64,000 bases of DNA, taken from assembly GCA_937942875.1 (NCBI GenBank), contig CALEBT010000047.1:27134-91133 (forward strand). Reading direction: 5' to 3'. The position numbers and the translations under genes were made by a program. The DNA comes from an uncultured Ignavibacterium sp. GTDB taxonomy: Bacteria; Bacteroidota; Ignavibacteria; Ignavibacteriales; Ignavibacteriaceae. Position 1 is the stretch's first letter. Every line of letters starts with the position of its first letter. The notes below the pieces were generated by a model. That model was not told where the DNA came from and ran no database searches. It was given only the letters and a program-made list of their open reading frames with translations. This document shows, piece after piece, positions 7,622 through 16,643 of the stretch.

Positions 7622-9256
7622 ATGCCACTATTAAATTCACTCTTTTCGGGTGTCTCTGGTCTTAGAAATCATCAATCAATGATGGATGTTATAAGCAATA
7701 ACATTTCTAACGTTAATACAATTGGTTATAAAAGTTCAAGAGTCACTTTCAGCGATACTTTCAACAGAATTATCAGATACGGTTCAAATCCAACTGAAAC
7801 TTCCGGCGGAATAAATACTTTTCAAGTTGGCTTGGGAATGAGAATAAATACTGTTGACAGAACGTGGAATCAGGGAACTTTTGAAGGTACCGGAATTACC
7901 ACAGATTTAGCTTTGCAAGGTCCTGGATTATTTATTCTTGAAAACAATGGTGAAAGATATTTCACCAGAGCTGGTGCATTTATATTTGATGCTGATGGCA
8001 GATTGGTTAATTCACAAAACGGTGCTATTGTTCAGGGTAAAGTTGCAAATAAAGAAGGAATTATTCCTCCGGGAAACTATCTTGAAGATATTCAGATTGA
8101 TTCTTATATGAGATTGCCCGCTGTAGCTACTTCAAGAATTTCCTGGGGTGGTAACCTGAATAGTGCTTCGTCATTAACTCGTTCTGAAAATTATCTGCAG
8201 ACTGGAAATATCAACTCAGCTCTTGCAGTTGGTGAATCTGTAACCGATCAAAACATTATTTATGATGAAAATGGAAATAAATATACTTTCTCAGTTAAAT
8301 ACACTAAGACTGCTGATAATACTTACGATATGGAATATCAATTAAAAGATTCTGATGGTAATACAGTCGTTGGTCCGACAACTCTACCAGTTGTATTCGA
8401 TCCCGGAACAGGTCAGCTATTAACAGTAAATGGTAATCCACCAGCAGCAATTCAAATTCAGGATGTTAGTTTAGGCATCAATTTCAATTTTGATATGACT
8501 CAGATTACTCAAAATAATTCAACTTCTACAATTGCATCAACAGTTGACTCAAACAGACAACCAACAATTATCACTGGTTCTGTTACTATATTTGATTCAT
8601 TAGGTAATGCTCATATTTTAACTTTAAAGTACACAAAAGTTGATAACAATAGCTGGAAATGGACTGCTTCAGTTCCTGATAGTGCTGGAGGTTTAAGTGG
8701 AAATACAGGAAGCATTTCCTTTAACCCGGATGGTTCTGTGAATACAATTATTCCAAATCCTCCAGTATTGACATTTACTCCAAATGGTGGTGCAAGTGCA
8801 CAAAACATAATCTTAAATTTCGGTGAAAACTTCAGTGGAATTACGCAGACTTCAGCTAATTCAGTTTTGTCTGCATTGAGTCAGGATGGTTCGGCAGCAG
8901 CAACTTTGTCCAATCTTAGTATTGATAAATATGGTTTCATTGTTGGAGTATTCAGCAATGGTCAATCAAGAAAATTAGCACAAATAATGGTTGCAACTTT
9001 CCCAAATCTTAATGGTCTGTTAAGTGTTGGAGAAAATTTATACTCATTGAGTGCAAATACCGGTGATCCTTTAATTGGTGAGCCTGGTGAATCAACAGGA
9101 ACTACTATTCAATCTGGTGCTTTGGAACAATCTAATGTCGATTTGTCGGAAGAATTCACAAGGATGATAGTATCACAACGTGGATTCCAGGCAAGCGCAA
9201 GAGTAGTTACTGTATCTGATAATTTATTGCAGGAAATCACAAACCTTGTAAGATAA
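7622..9256 (+). CDS. flgE: Flagellar hook protein FlgE with duplicated D2-type domain
   Basis: FlgE polymerises into the universal-joint hook. The N-terminus has the rod/hook signature (SGLRNHQSMMDVISNNISN, about residues 12-30). The C-terminus has the matching helical end (GALEQSNVDLSEEFTRMIVS). At 544 residues it is longer than the roughly 400-residue Salmonella protein. The surplus fits two tandem D2 (FlaE-type) units: about 203-292 (IIYDENGNKYTFSVKY) and 316-410 (VTIFDSLGNAHILTLKY). A strong AGGAGG site precedes the ATG. A terminator follows, so flgE ends this transcription unit. Confidence 0.97.
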   Translation: MPLLNSLFSGVSGLRNHQSMMDVISNNISNVNTIGYKSSRVTFSDTFNRIIRYGSNPTETSGGINTFQVGLGMRINTVDRTWNQGTFEGTGITTDLALQGPGLFILENNGERYFTRAGAFIFDADGRLVNSQNGAIVQGKVANKEGIIPPGNYLEDIQIDSYMRLPAVATSRISWGGNLNSASSLTRSENYLQTGNINSALAVGESVTDQNIIYDENGNKYTFSVKYTKTADNTYDMEYQLKDSDGNTVVGPTTLPVVFDPGTGQLLTVNGNPPAAIQIQDVSLGINFNFDMTQITQNNSTSTIASTVDSNRQPTIITGSVTIFDSLGNAHILTLKYTKVDNNSWKWTASVPDSAGGLSGNTGSISFNPDGSVNTIIPNPPVLTFTPNGGASAQNIILNFGENFSGITQTSANSVLSALSQDGSAAATLSNLSIDKYGFIVGVFSNGQSRKLAQIMVATFPNLNGLLSVGENLYSLSANTGDPLIGEPGESTGTTIQSGALEQSNVDLSEEFTRMIVSQRGFQASARVVTVSDNLLQEITNLVR

Positions 9257-9279
9257 TTCCTTCCTTAGCCCTCAAAATG

Positions 9280-9309
9280 GGGAGTCTCTTAGTTGAGGCT
9301 CCCTTTTTT
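9280..9309 (+). terminator. Rho-independent terminator after flgE
   Basis: GGGAGTCTC (9280-9288), a 6-base loop and GAGGCTCCC (9295-9303) form a 9-bp stem with one G-T wobble, followed directly by six T residues. This is a textbook intrinsic terminator and separates the fliH-flgE unit from the fliL unit. Confidence 0.92.
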
Positions 9310-9389
9310 ATTTTTAACCAACTGTTTAATAATAACCACTTATAATTATTATAATCTGAAATTCGTTACTTATAAATGATAAATTTTGA

Positions 9390-9405
9390 TGGCATAACGA
9401 TTGCA
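9390..9405 (+). promoter_or_regulatory. Sigma-54-type -24/-12 promoter before fliL
   Basis: TGGCATAACGATTGCA has GG and GC separated by exactly 10 bases and both core blocks TGGCA and TTGCA, against the consensus TGGCAC-N5-TTGCA. It lies 58 bases before the fliL ATG and 80 bases after the flgE terminator, where a promoter is required. RpoN and its activator are not in the window. Confidence 0.75.
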
Positions 9406-9462
9406 AATTATTTATAAAACTCTTTTTAAGGATAATTATAAAAAATTAACATAGAGTCGATA

Positions 9463-9996
9463 ATGAAATCCAAAATTTTAATTATAGGATTACCACTTTA
9501 TATAGTTCAATTGGTTTTGGTTTATTTTATCACTGCTAACATATTACTTTCCCAAAATAACCATTCAGAAAACAAATCAGAACGCAGAGAAGAAGTTAAA
9601 TCCGAAGCATTAAACTCTGATAATAATAATGAAGAAAAGAAAAGCGAACAATCTGAGAAGAAAGAACAAGCAAAATCTTCCGGAAAATCTGTAGGGGAAT
9701 TTCTTTTTACACTTGATGATGTAATTTGTAACCCAGCCGAATCTAATGGTAAAGTATTGGTACTTACAAGTATTGGCTTTGATATGAATAATGCAGAATC
9801 TAAAAAAATTATGGAAGAAAAAACTGTGATATTGAAAGATGTTGTTATTAGCAGCATAGCCAGAAAAACAGTAAGCGAATTAAATAATGTTGCTAAAAGA
9901 GATTCTCTTAAAGCACAAATAGTGCAAAATATCGAATCAAAAATTCCAAATGTTAAAATAAACGATCTTTATTTCAGCAAATTTATCATTCAATAA
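9463..9996 (+). CDS. fliL: Flagellar basal body-associated protein FliL
   Basis: FliL is an inner-membrane protein that rings the stator units and supports torque. It has one N-terminal membrane segment (about residues 4-30), a highly charged Glu/Lys/Ser linker (about 35-75), and a periplasmic FliL domain. That domain has FTLDDVICNPAESNGKVLVL and ends with ISKVxI-like ...IPNVKINDLYFSKFIIQ. The length of 177 residues is normal. It is first in the unit behind the sigma-54-type site and directly precedes fliM, as in most phyla. Confidence 0.92.
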   Translation: MKSKILIIGLPLYIVQLVLVYFITANILLSQNNHSENKSERREEVKSEALNSDNNNEEKKSEQSEKKEQAKSSGKSVGEFLFTLDDVICNPAESNGKVLVLTSIGFDMNNAESKKIMEEKTVILKDVVISSIARKTVSELNNVAKRDSLKAQIVQNIESKIPNVKINDLYFSKFIIQ

Positions 9997-10014
9997 AAGA
10001 GAGAATTAAAAATT

Positions 10015-10989
10015 ATGGCAGAAGTATTATCACAACAAGATATAGATGATATTCTCAAAGGCGGCGGTAACTTTAATGATGTTAAAACAAATGAAAAAGA
10101 AGTACTACCTTATGATTTTCGTTTGCCGAACAGAATATCTAAATCTCAATTAAGAACTATTAGAAATATTAGTGAAAATTTTGCTGAAAGTTTTGGTTCT
10201 TATTTGATGACAACTCTGCAAACAGTGGTTAATATAAGAGTAAATACTGTAGATCAGATTTATTATTCTGAATACGTGCTATCAGTTCCTGATCCGGCTG
10301 TACTTTATGCTTTTACAATTAAAGGTACAGACATCAGATTAGTGCTTGAACTTAACGTTGACTTTGCTTTAGCTCTTGTGGATAGACTTCTTGGTGGAAA
10401 TGGTAACAGTATGAAACCTCAGAAGGTAATTACTCAGATAGAACAAAAAGTACTATCAAATGTCATCGAAAAAATTATGTTCGATCTTAAGAAAGCTTGG
10501 ATGGTGGTAGATAATTTTGAATTCAAACTTGATAGTTTTGAAACTGATATAGATTTTGTTCAATTATCTTCATCAAACGAATCAGTGCTTCTTATCTCAT
10601 TCGAAATTTCTATCGGAGATCAAGCATATCTAATGAATTTATGCTTTACTACTTTTGCTTTTGATCCGATTCTCTCTAAGCTTTCATCAAAAAAAGTAAG
10701 CAACATTAAAAATTCAAAATATTATGGTATGTCTGCTGCTGAAGTAATCAAACTTCAACTTTCAGAAGTTGAATTACCGGTTGTCGTTGAACTTGGTGAA
10801 ACACAAATTACATTTCAGGAGCTGATTGACTTAAAAATCGGTGATATAATTGTTCTGGACAATAAGATTCACAATGAACTCAAAGTCAGTGTAAATGATA
10901 AACTTTCGTATTATGCTCATCCTGGCATAGTAAATAATCATAAAGCTATAAGAATAACAAAAAATTTATTAACAAATATTTCAATGTGA
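10015..10989 (+). CDS. fliM: Flagellar motor switch protein FliM
   Basis: FliM forms the C-ring wall and binds phospho-CheY to switch rotation. The first residues, LSQQDIDDILKGG (5-17), are the N-terminal CheY-binding peptide. The middle CheC-like domain follows (FSEYVLSVPDPAVLY-type stretch, GGNGNSM), and the last 75 or so residues form the SpoA domain (VVVELGETQITFQELIDLKI). At 324 residues the length is normal. The intact CheY peptide implies chemotaxis genes elsewhere in the genome. Confidence 0.97.
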   Translation: MAEVLSQQDIDDILKGGGNFNDVKTNEKEVLPYDFRLPNRISKSQLRTIRNISENFAESFGSYLMTTLQTVVNIRVNTVDQIYYSEYVLSVPDPAVLYAFTIKGTDIRLVLELNVDFALALVDRLLGGNGNSMKPQKVITQIEQKVLSNVIEKIMFDLKKAWMVVDNFEFKLDSFETDIDFVQLSSSNESVLLISFEISIGDQAYLMNLCFTTFAFDPILSKLSSKKVSNIKNSKYYGMSAAEVIKLQLSEVELPVVVELGETQITFQELIDLKIGDIIVLDNKIHNELKVSVNDKLSYYAHPGIVNNHKAIRITKNLLTNISM

Positions 10990-10998
10990 GGAAATACT

Positions 10999-11385
10999 AT
11001 GGATAATCCATTAGATAATCAGAATCTAAATCAATTTCAGTCCCCAGATATGAATAAAAAGTCTGCCTCTACTGCTGATTTTCCGTCTTTCGACGAAAGT
11101 CAGTTCAGTGGAAGTTCAGAAATAGATGAGAAAATAAACTTCTTAAAAGATTTGAAACTGAATGTATATATCGAATTAGGCAGAACATTTATGCAAATTA
11201 AAGACATACTTGAACTGGAAAGAGGTTATGTTATTGAGCTTGATAAATTAGCAAGTGAGCCAGTAGATATTTACGTGAACAATAAAAAAATTGCAGAAGG
11301 CGAAGTTGTGGTAATTGATAAACATTTCGGCGTTAAGATTGTTTCTCTCACAGAGCCAAAAAATACCTTGAAGGGATTGATATAA
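10999..11385 (+). CDS. fliN: Flagellar motor switch protein FliN
   Basis: FliN is the base of the C-ring and a docking site for FliH-FliI. The 128-residue protein has a Ser/Asn-rich N-terminal tail (1-50) and a C-terminal SpoA domain (LNVYIELGRTFMQIKDILEL, then LASEPVDIYVNNKKIAEGEV). It is the short FliN type rather than the Bacillus FliY fusion with a CheC-like phosphatase domain. The TAATG stop-start overlap couples it to fliO. Confidence 0.95.
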   Translation: MDNPLDNQNLNQFQSPDMNKKSASTADFPSFDESQFSGSSEIDEKINFLKDLKLNVYIELGRTFMQIKDILELERGYVIELDKLASEPVDIYVNNKKIAEGEVVVIDKHFGVKIVSLTEPKNTLKGLI

Positions 11386-11714
11386 TGAGTTTGTTTGATA
11401 TAATCAAACTCATCTTTCCGCTTCTTCTTATAATTGGTCTTTTATCTGGACTCCTTCTTTTGGTAAAAAAGATTCAATTTAATGGAAGCAGAATAATTCA
11501 ATCAAATATTAAAGTTGTTCATACTTTAATGCTTATGCCTAAGAAATATATGAGTTTTGTAAAGATTAATGACAGAATAATTGTATTAGGTATTAGCGAT
11601 CATAACATTACTTTAATAAAAGAATTAAATGCCAATGAACTTGAAATAAATGAGTCAAACAATACCTCAGGTTCAAGCTTTAGCGATCATTTAAAGAGTT
11701 TGATTAAAAGATGA
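11385..11714 (+). CDS. fliO: Flagellar biosynthesis protein FliO
   Basis: FliO is a small membrane protein that helps FliP assemble into the export gate. The 109-residue product has one N-terminal membrane segment (about residues 6-27) and a small cytoplasmic domain (IKVVHTLMLMPKKYMSFVKI, IIVLGISDHNITLIKEL) that fits the FliO pattern. Sequence similarity in this family is low, but the position between fliN and fliP is diagnostic. It overlaps fliP by 4 bases. Confidence 0.88.
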   Translation: MSLFDIIKLIFPLLLIIGLLSGLLLLVKKIQFNGSRIIQSNIKVVHTLMLMPKKYMSFVKINDRIIVLGISDHNITLIKELNANELEINESNNTSGSSFSDHLKSLIKR

Positions 11715-12478
11715 AAAAAAATTTTTTGATTTCGGCTTTATCTCTTTTTTTAATTTTTGCTTCGACTAGTTTTGCACAAACAACCCAAAGTTTATCTTTT
11801 CCAGTTCCAAAACTAAATGTTGATATTGGCACTTCTCAGAGCGGTCAGGATGTAGCTGTTACATTACAGATTTTACTTTTAATGACAATCCTTGCTCTTG
11901 CACCATCAATTATTATAATGACAACATCTTATCTGAGAATAATTATTGTTTTTCATTTTCTTAAAAGTGCACTCGGAACTCAGCAAATGCCACCGGGGCA
12001 GTTATTATCCGGTATAGCTTTATTTATTACTTTCTTTGTAATGGCTCCAACCTGGAACGAGGTAAATGAAAAAGCATTAAAACCTTTGATGGATAAAAAC
12101 ATATCCGTTGAAGAAGCTTATGATAAGGGGATTGAACCAATCAGAAATTTTATGTTTAAGCACGTTAGAAATGAAGACCTTGAACTTTTTATTTCTATGG
12201 CTAATATGGAAAGGCCAAACTCAAGAAATGAATTACCAACTTATATTATTGTTCCCGCTTTTGCTCTTAGTGAGTTAAGAACTGGATTTATAATCGGATT
12301 TTTCTTGTTTATTCCTTTTTTAATGGTGGATTTAATTATTTCCAGTATTCTTATGTCAATGGGAATGATGATGCTTCCACCAATGTTAGTTTCATTGCCT
12401 TTCAAAATATTACTTTTTGTACTAGTTGATGGATGGAATTTAATAGTAGGTTCAATAGTAAGGAGTATCATACAATGA
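11711..12478 (+). CDS. fliP: Flagellar export gate protein FliP
   Basis: FliP forms, with FliQ and FliR, the helical pore of the export gate. The 255-residue protein has a cleavable signal peptide (about 1-22, ending SFAQ), a family hallmark. It then has four membrane segments and conserved motifs: APSIIIMTTSYLRIIIVFHF, QMPPGQLLSGIALFITFFVM, and near the C-terminus MMLPPMLVSLPFKILLFVLV. It overlaps fliO by 4 bases and fliQ by 4 bases. Confidence 0.97.
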   Translation: MKKNFLISALSLFLIFASTSFAQTTQSLSFPVPKLNVDIGTSQSGQDVAVTLQILLLMTILALAPSIIIMTTSYLRIIIVFHFLKSALGTQQMPPGQLLSGIALFITFFVMAPTWNEVNEKALKPLMDKNISVEEAYDKGIEPIRNFMFKHVRNEDLELFISMANMERPNSRNELPTYIIVPAFALSELRTGFIIGFFLFIPFLMVDLIISSILMSMGMMMLPPMLVSLPFKILLFVLVDGWNLIVGSIVRSIIQ

Positions 12479-12744
12479 CCGAACAAATAGTAATTGACCT
12501 TTTATCAGAAGCATTTTATGGCGCTTTTTATATCTTATTGCCAATTCTGGGAGTAGCTTTAGTGGTTGGTATTTTAGTCTCAATCTTTCAGGCAGCGACT
12601 TCTATTCAAGAAATGACATTAACTTTTATTCCTAAAATTTTAGTTACTGCAATAACAGTAATTCTTATTATACCATTTGCCCTGGACATTATGATTCCAC
12701 TAACTAAAAAATATTTCACAATATTTATCACATTGATTAAGTAA
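12475..12744 (+). CDS. fliQ: Flagellar export gate protein FliQ
   Basis: An 89-residue protein with two membrane hairpin segments and the family motif LVVGILVSIFQAATSIQEMT; four copies line the gate around FliP-FliR. I chose the ATG at 12475, which overlaps the fliP stop (ATGA) and gives the standard length. A reading frame start at 12433 would add 14 residues not seen in the family. Confidence 0.96.
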   Translation: MTEQIVIDLLSEAFYGAFYILLPILGVALVVGILVSIFQAATSIQEMTLTFIPKILVTAITVILIIPFALDIMIPLTKKYFTIFITLIK

Positions 12745-13515
12745 ATGATAAACATAGCTGATTTCATTTTATTGTTATTAGTATTTCTAAGAATTTCCTC
12801 AGCGATAATTGTTGCACCATTTCTTGGGAGCAGAGGAATTCCGGTTACTATAAAACTTTTTTTATCTTTAGTAATCAGCTATATAATTTACCTTTCTCTT
12901 GATAAAAACCTTATCCCTCCGATTGAAGCAAATTGGACTCTTTTTGTGTTTGCAGTAAAAGAAATAATTGCAGGCTTAATAATAGGCTTTATGCTTCAGT
13001 TTGTGTTTTTTGCGGTGAATTATGCCGGAACACTTATAGGATTTGATATGATGCTAAATATGGCAGAAGTTTTTAATCCAAATGAAGATGTTCAATCAAA
13101 TATTATTGGTGAAATGTTGTATTACGGAGCTTTGATTATTTTTATTCTGATTAATGGACATCACTATCTGATTCAATCATTAAATTACTCTTACAAAGTA
13201 ATTCAGGTTGGAAATTTTATAATTTCTGAGCCATTGCATATATATCTTGTGAAACTAACTGCAAGTGTATTCGTGCTTGCAATAAAAATTGCTTCTCCTG
13301 TGCTGGTTTCATTTTTTCTTGTTCATATCGCAGAAGGAATCATAGCACGAATGATTCCTCAAATGCAGGTATTTTTTGTAACTCAACCACTTAAACTGGG
13401 ACTTGGAATATTTCTAATTCTATTAACATTACCGCTTTACATATATATGATAAAGAATCTGCTTATTGAGTATGAAAAAAGACTTTATATTCTAATAAAT
13501 ACTATGGGTGCATAA
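12745..13515 (+). CDS. fliR: Flagellar export gate protein FliR
   Basis: A 256-residue polytopic membrane protein with about six segments. Conserved features include FLRISSAIIVAPFLGSRGIP at the N-terminus, KEIIAGLIIGFMLQFVFFAV and ARMIPQMQVFFVTQPLKLGL. One FliR completes the FliP5-FliQ4-FliR1 gate. The ATG directly follows the fliQ stop and the gene ends directly at the flhB ATG, so the whole gate is translated as a coupled block. Confidence 0.97.
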   Translation: MINIADFILLLLVFLRISSAIIVAPFLGSRGIPVTIKLFLSLVISYIIYLSLDKNLIPPIEANWTLFVFAVKEIIAGLIIGFMLQFVFFAVNYAGTLIGFDMMLNMAEVFNPNEDVQSNIIGEMLYYGALIIFILINGHHYLIQSLNYSYKVIQVGNFIISEPLHIYLVKLTASVFVLAIKIASPVLVSFFLVHIAEGIIARMIPQMQVFFVTQPLKLGLGIFLILLTLPLYIYMIKNLLIEYEKRLYILINTMGA

Positions 13516-14592
13516 ATGGCAGAGCATCAAGGACAGGAAAAAACTGAACAACCGACACAGAAAAAATTAGATGACTCACGTAGAGAAGGAATGGTTGCTA
13601 AAAGTATGGAAGTTAATTCTTTACTTATTGTATTTGCTGGTATTGTTACGATCTTTTTATTTCAGTCTTCTATTGCAAAAAACTTTACTTCCTTTTCGGT
13701 TAATATTTTTGGTGCCCTTGATGTCTTGCCTAAAAGACTTGGAATGATTCAAAGTTATTTTATTGATTGGTATTGGTTTTTTCTTGCTGTGATTGCTCCT
13801 GTTTTAGTGGCAGTTTTTTTTATTTCTTTAGCTTCAAATATTTCACAGGTCGGATTAAAAATCTCTCCAAAAGCTCTTGAGCCAAAGTTTAATAAACTTA
13901 ATCCTTTGAATGGAATAAAAAGAATTCTGTCTACGAGGTCATTGGTTGAACTTGTTAAGACATTACTAAAATTCTTTCTAATATCTTTATTCACATATGT
14001 GGTTCTAAAAGATTTTTTTAATTCAGCTACAATTTTAGAGAACAGCGATATTGCAGATATAATGACTTTTATGATTGATTCTGCATTCTCTCTTATGTGG
14101 AAATTTGCAATACTTTACACACTAATTGCAGCAGCAGATTTTGCTTATCAGAAATTTAAATTCAAAAAAGATATGATGATGACCAAAGAAGAAGTGAAAG
14201 AAGAAATGAAGCAAACCGAAGGTGATCCGATAGTCAAATCAAGAATTAAAAGAATGCAACTTCAGTCTGCCAAAAATAGAATGATGAAGGAATTACCAAC
14301 TGCCGATGTTGTGATTACTAACCCCACTCACTATGCTGTTGCATTAAGATATGATATGCTAAAAAAGAATGCTCCTGAAGTAATTGCAAAAGGCGTTGAT
14401 GAACTTGCCCAGAGAATAAAAAAAGTAGCTGCTGAACATAATATACCTATTCACGAGGACCGAGAGTTAGCAAGGGCGTTATATAAAATGTGTAATATTG
14501 GCGACACAATTCCGCAACAATTATTTAAAGCTGTTGCACAAGTTCTTGCTTATATCTACAACCTGAAAAAGAATAAAAAGAAAAATTATTAG
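13516..14592 (+). CDS. flhB: Flagellar export switch protein FlhB
   Basis: FlhB wraps the gate and changes substrate specificity after cleaving itself. The 358-residue protein starts with the EKTEQPTQKKLDDSRREG signature and has four membrane segments. The autocleavage motif NPTH lies at residues 269-272, the same numbering as Salmonella. It is followed by the conserved HYAVALRYD and ENRELARALY-like EDRELARALYKMC. The cleavage residues are intact, so the FliK-triggered switch should work. Confidence 0.98.
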   Translation: MAEHQGQEKTEQPTQKKLDDSRREGMVAKSMEVNSLLIVFAGIVTIFLFQSSIAKNFTSFSVNIFGALDVLPKRLGMIQSYFIDWYWFFLAVIAPVLVAVFFISLASNISQVGLKISPKALEPKFNKLNPLNGIKRILSTRSLVELVKTLLKFFLISLFTYVVLKDFFNSATILENSDIADIMTFMIDSAFSLMWKFAILYTLIAAADFAYQKFKFKKDMMMTKEEVKEEMKQTEGDPIVKSRIKRMQLQSAKNRMMKELPTADVVITNPTHYAVALRYDMLKKNAPEVIAKGVDELAQRIKKVAAEHNIPIHEDRELARALYKMCNIGDTIPQQLFKAVAQVLAYIYNLKKNKKKNY

Positions 14593-14594
14593 CT

Positions 14595-16643
14595 ATGAAA
14601 CTATTTAATCAAAATACTGATATGTTGCTTGCCTTTGGATTACTTTTAATCCTTGGCTTGATGATAATTCCACTACCAGCAGGGCTATTGGATTTTTTTC
14701 TAGCTTTAAGCATTACTTTATCAGTCTTAATCTTAGTTGTTTCTCTTTTTATTAAATCTCCATTAGATTTATCTGTATTTCCGGGATTATTACTTATTTC
14801 AACTTTATTCAGATTATCATTAAACATAAGTTCCACAAGGTTAATCCTGATTGATGGCTATGCCGGAAAAGTAATTGAAACTTTTGGTTCTTTTGTTGTA
14901 AGGGGGGATTATGTAGTTGGATTTATAGTTTTCATTATTCTTGTAATAATTCAATTCATTGTAATTGTAAAAGGTTCTGGTAGAATTTCTGAAGTCGCTG
15001 CTCGTTTTACTTTAGACGCAATGCCTGGAAAACAAATGGCTATAGATGCTGACTTAAATACAGGTTTAATTAATGAAGATGAGGCAAAGAAAAGAAGGGA
15101 AAACATTTCCCGAGAAGCGGAATTTTATGGTGCTATGGATGGAGCAAGTAAATTTGTTAAAGGTGATGCAATTGCTGGTTTAATTATAACAGCAATAAAT
15201 ATTATTGGTGGTTTTATTATCGGAGTCGGACAAAGGGGTCTTCCTGTTGTTGATTCACTTCAGCAATATACAATTCTTACAATTGGTGATGGATTAGTTT
15301 CTCAGATCCCAGCTTTATTAATATCAACAGCAGCGGGATTTGTTGTAACAAGAGATGCCTCGGGAGTTTCTTTAGACTCTAAATTTAAATTACAATTACT
15401 ATCTAATTACAGAGTTTTAGCTATTGTTGCTCTGACGGTTGTTATTTTTGGATTGCTTCCCGGAATGCCAACTTTACCGTTTTTAATTCTTGGTGTTTCT
15501 TTGGGAATAAGCTCACTCTTAAAGAGAAAAGAAGTTCAGGAGGCTGCTCAAGCTATAACTGAAGAAAAGATTTCTCAACCAATTCCTGAAGAAACTGTTG
15601 AACAATATCTTCAGGTTGACCCGATAGAAATTGAGATTGGCTATGGTCTCATCTCTCTTGTTGATGAAAATCAAGGAGGAAATTTATTTCAAAAAATTGC
15701 TTCAATAAGAAAATTTATTGCTTTAGAATATGGAGTTCTAATACCACCAGTAAGAGTAAGGGATAATCTTCAACTTAATCCCAATCAATATGTGTTTAAG
15801 ATTAAAGGTAATATTGTTTCGAATGATGAAATTTTCCCGGACAGATATCTTGCTATGAATCCTGGTGGAATCTCGGAGTCTTTGCAGGGAATACTGACTA
15901 AAGACCCTGCCTTCGGATTAGAAAGTTACTGGATAACAAGCGAAGAAAAAGATAGAGCTGAAATGCTGGGCTATACAGTTGTTGATTCTATTTCTGTTCT
16001 TTCAACAAATTTGCAGGAAACATTAAAGAAAAATTTTGACAAAATATTAACTCGTCAGGCAGTAAAACAGTTACTGGATAACTTAAAGAAAGAATATCCT
16101 GCAGTTGTAGAAGAAATTCAACCTGATAATCTGCCTCTCGGTACTATACAGAAAATTTTACAGAATCTGCTGAAGGAATTTATCCCGATTAAAGATCTGG
16201 TTCAGATAATTGAGTCATTGATTGACTATTCCAAGGTAACTAAAAATATTGATGTTTTAACTGAATATGTCAGACACTCATTGGGCAATACGATTGCAAA
16301 TATTTATAAAGATTCAAACGGAATTATCCACGCTGCATCAATCGGGCAAGGCTTAGAACAATTTATTACAAGATCTTTACAAAATCAGAAAGAGTCTGTT
16401 CAGACTTTAGGCCTTACTCCTCAGATGCTTGCTGACATTAAGTCTTCTCTAGAAAGCATTTATGAGAAATTTAATTCTTTGGGATATCAGCCGGTTCTGA
16501 TTACCTCTGCTACCATCAGACCATATTTTTATAGACTGATAAACAGTTCATTCCCTGATTTTGCTGTATTATCCTTTACTGAATTACCTTCAAATATTGA
16601 AATTGAATTTATTGATAATCTGGAGCTGACAAATGCAAATTAA
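14595..16643 (+). CDS. flhA: Flagellar export gate protein FlhA
   Basis: FlhA is the nonameric proton-coupled export gate with a large cytoplasmic ring that binds chaperone-substrate complexes. The 682-residue protein has about eight N-terminal membrane segments (1-330). The FHIPEP-type loop includes RFTLDAMPGKQMAIDADLN and GAMDGASKFVKGDAIAGL. A cytoplasmic domain follows (RDNLQLNPNQYVFKIKG, ARxxIRPYFYRL-like end). The last 11 bases overlap flhF. Confidence 0.98.
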   Translation: MKLFNQNTDMLLAFGLLLILGLMIIPLPAGLLDFFLALSITLSVLILVVSLFIKSPLDLSVFPGLLLISTLFRLSLNISSTRLILIDGYAGKVIETFGSFVVRGDYVVGFIVFIILVIIQFIVIVKGSGRISEVAARFTLDAMPGKQMAIDADLNTGLINEDEAKKRRENISREAEFYGAMDGASKFVKGDAIAGLIITAINIIGGFIIGVGQRGLPVVDSLQQYTILTIGDGLVSQIPALLISTAAGFVVTRDASGVSLDSKFKLQLLSNYRVLAIVALTVVIFGLLPGMPTLPFLILGVSLGISSLLKRKEVQEAAQAITEEKISQPIPEETVEQYLQVDPIEIEIGYGLISLVDENQGGNLFQKIASIRKFIALEYGVLIPPVRVRDNLQLNPNQYVFKIKGNIVSNDEIFPDRYLAMNPGGISESLQGILTKDPAFGLESYWITSEEKDRAEMLGYTVVDSISVLSTNLQETLKKNFDKILTRQAVKQLLDNLKKEYPAVVEEIQPDNLPLGTIQKILQNLLKEFIPIKDLVQIIESLIDYSKVTKNIDVLTEYVRHSLGNTIANIYKDSNGIIHAASIGQGLEQFITRSLQNQKESVQTLGLTPQMLADIKSSLESIYEKFNSLGYQPVLITSATIRPYFYRLINSSFPDFAVLSFTELPSNIEIEFIDNLELTNAN

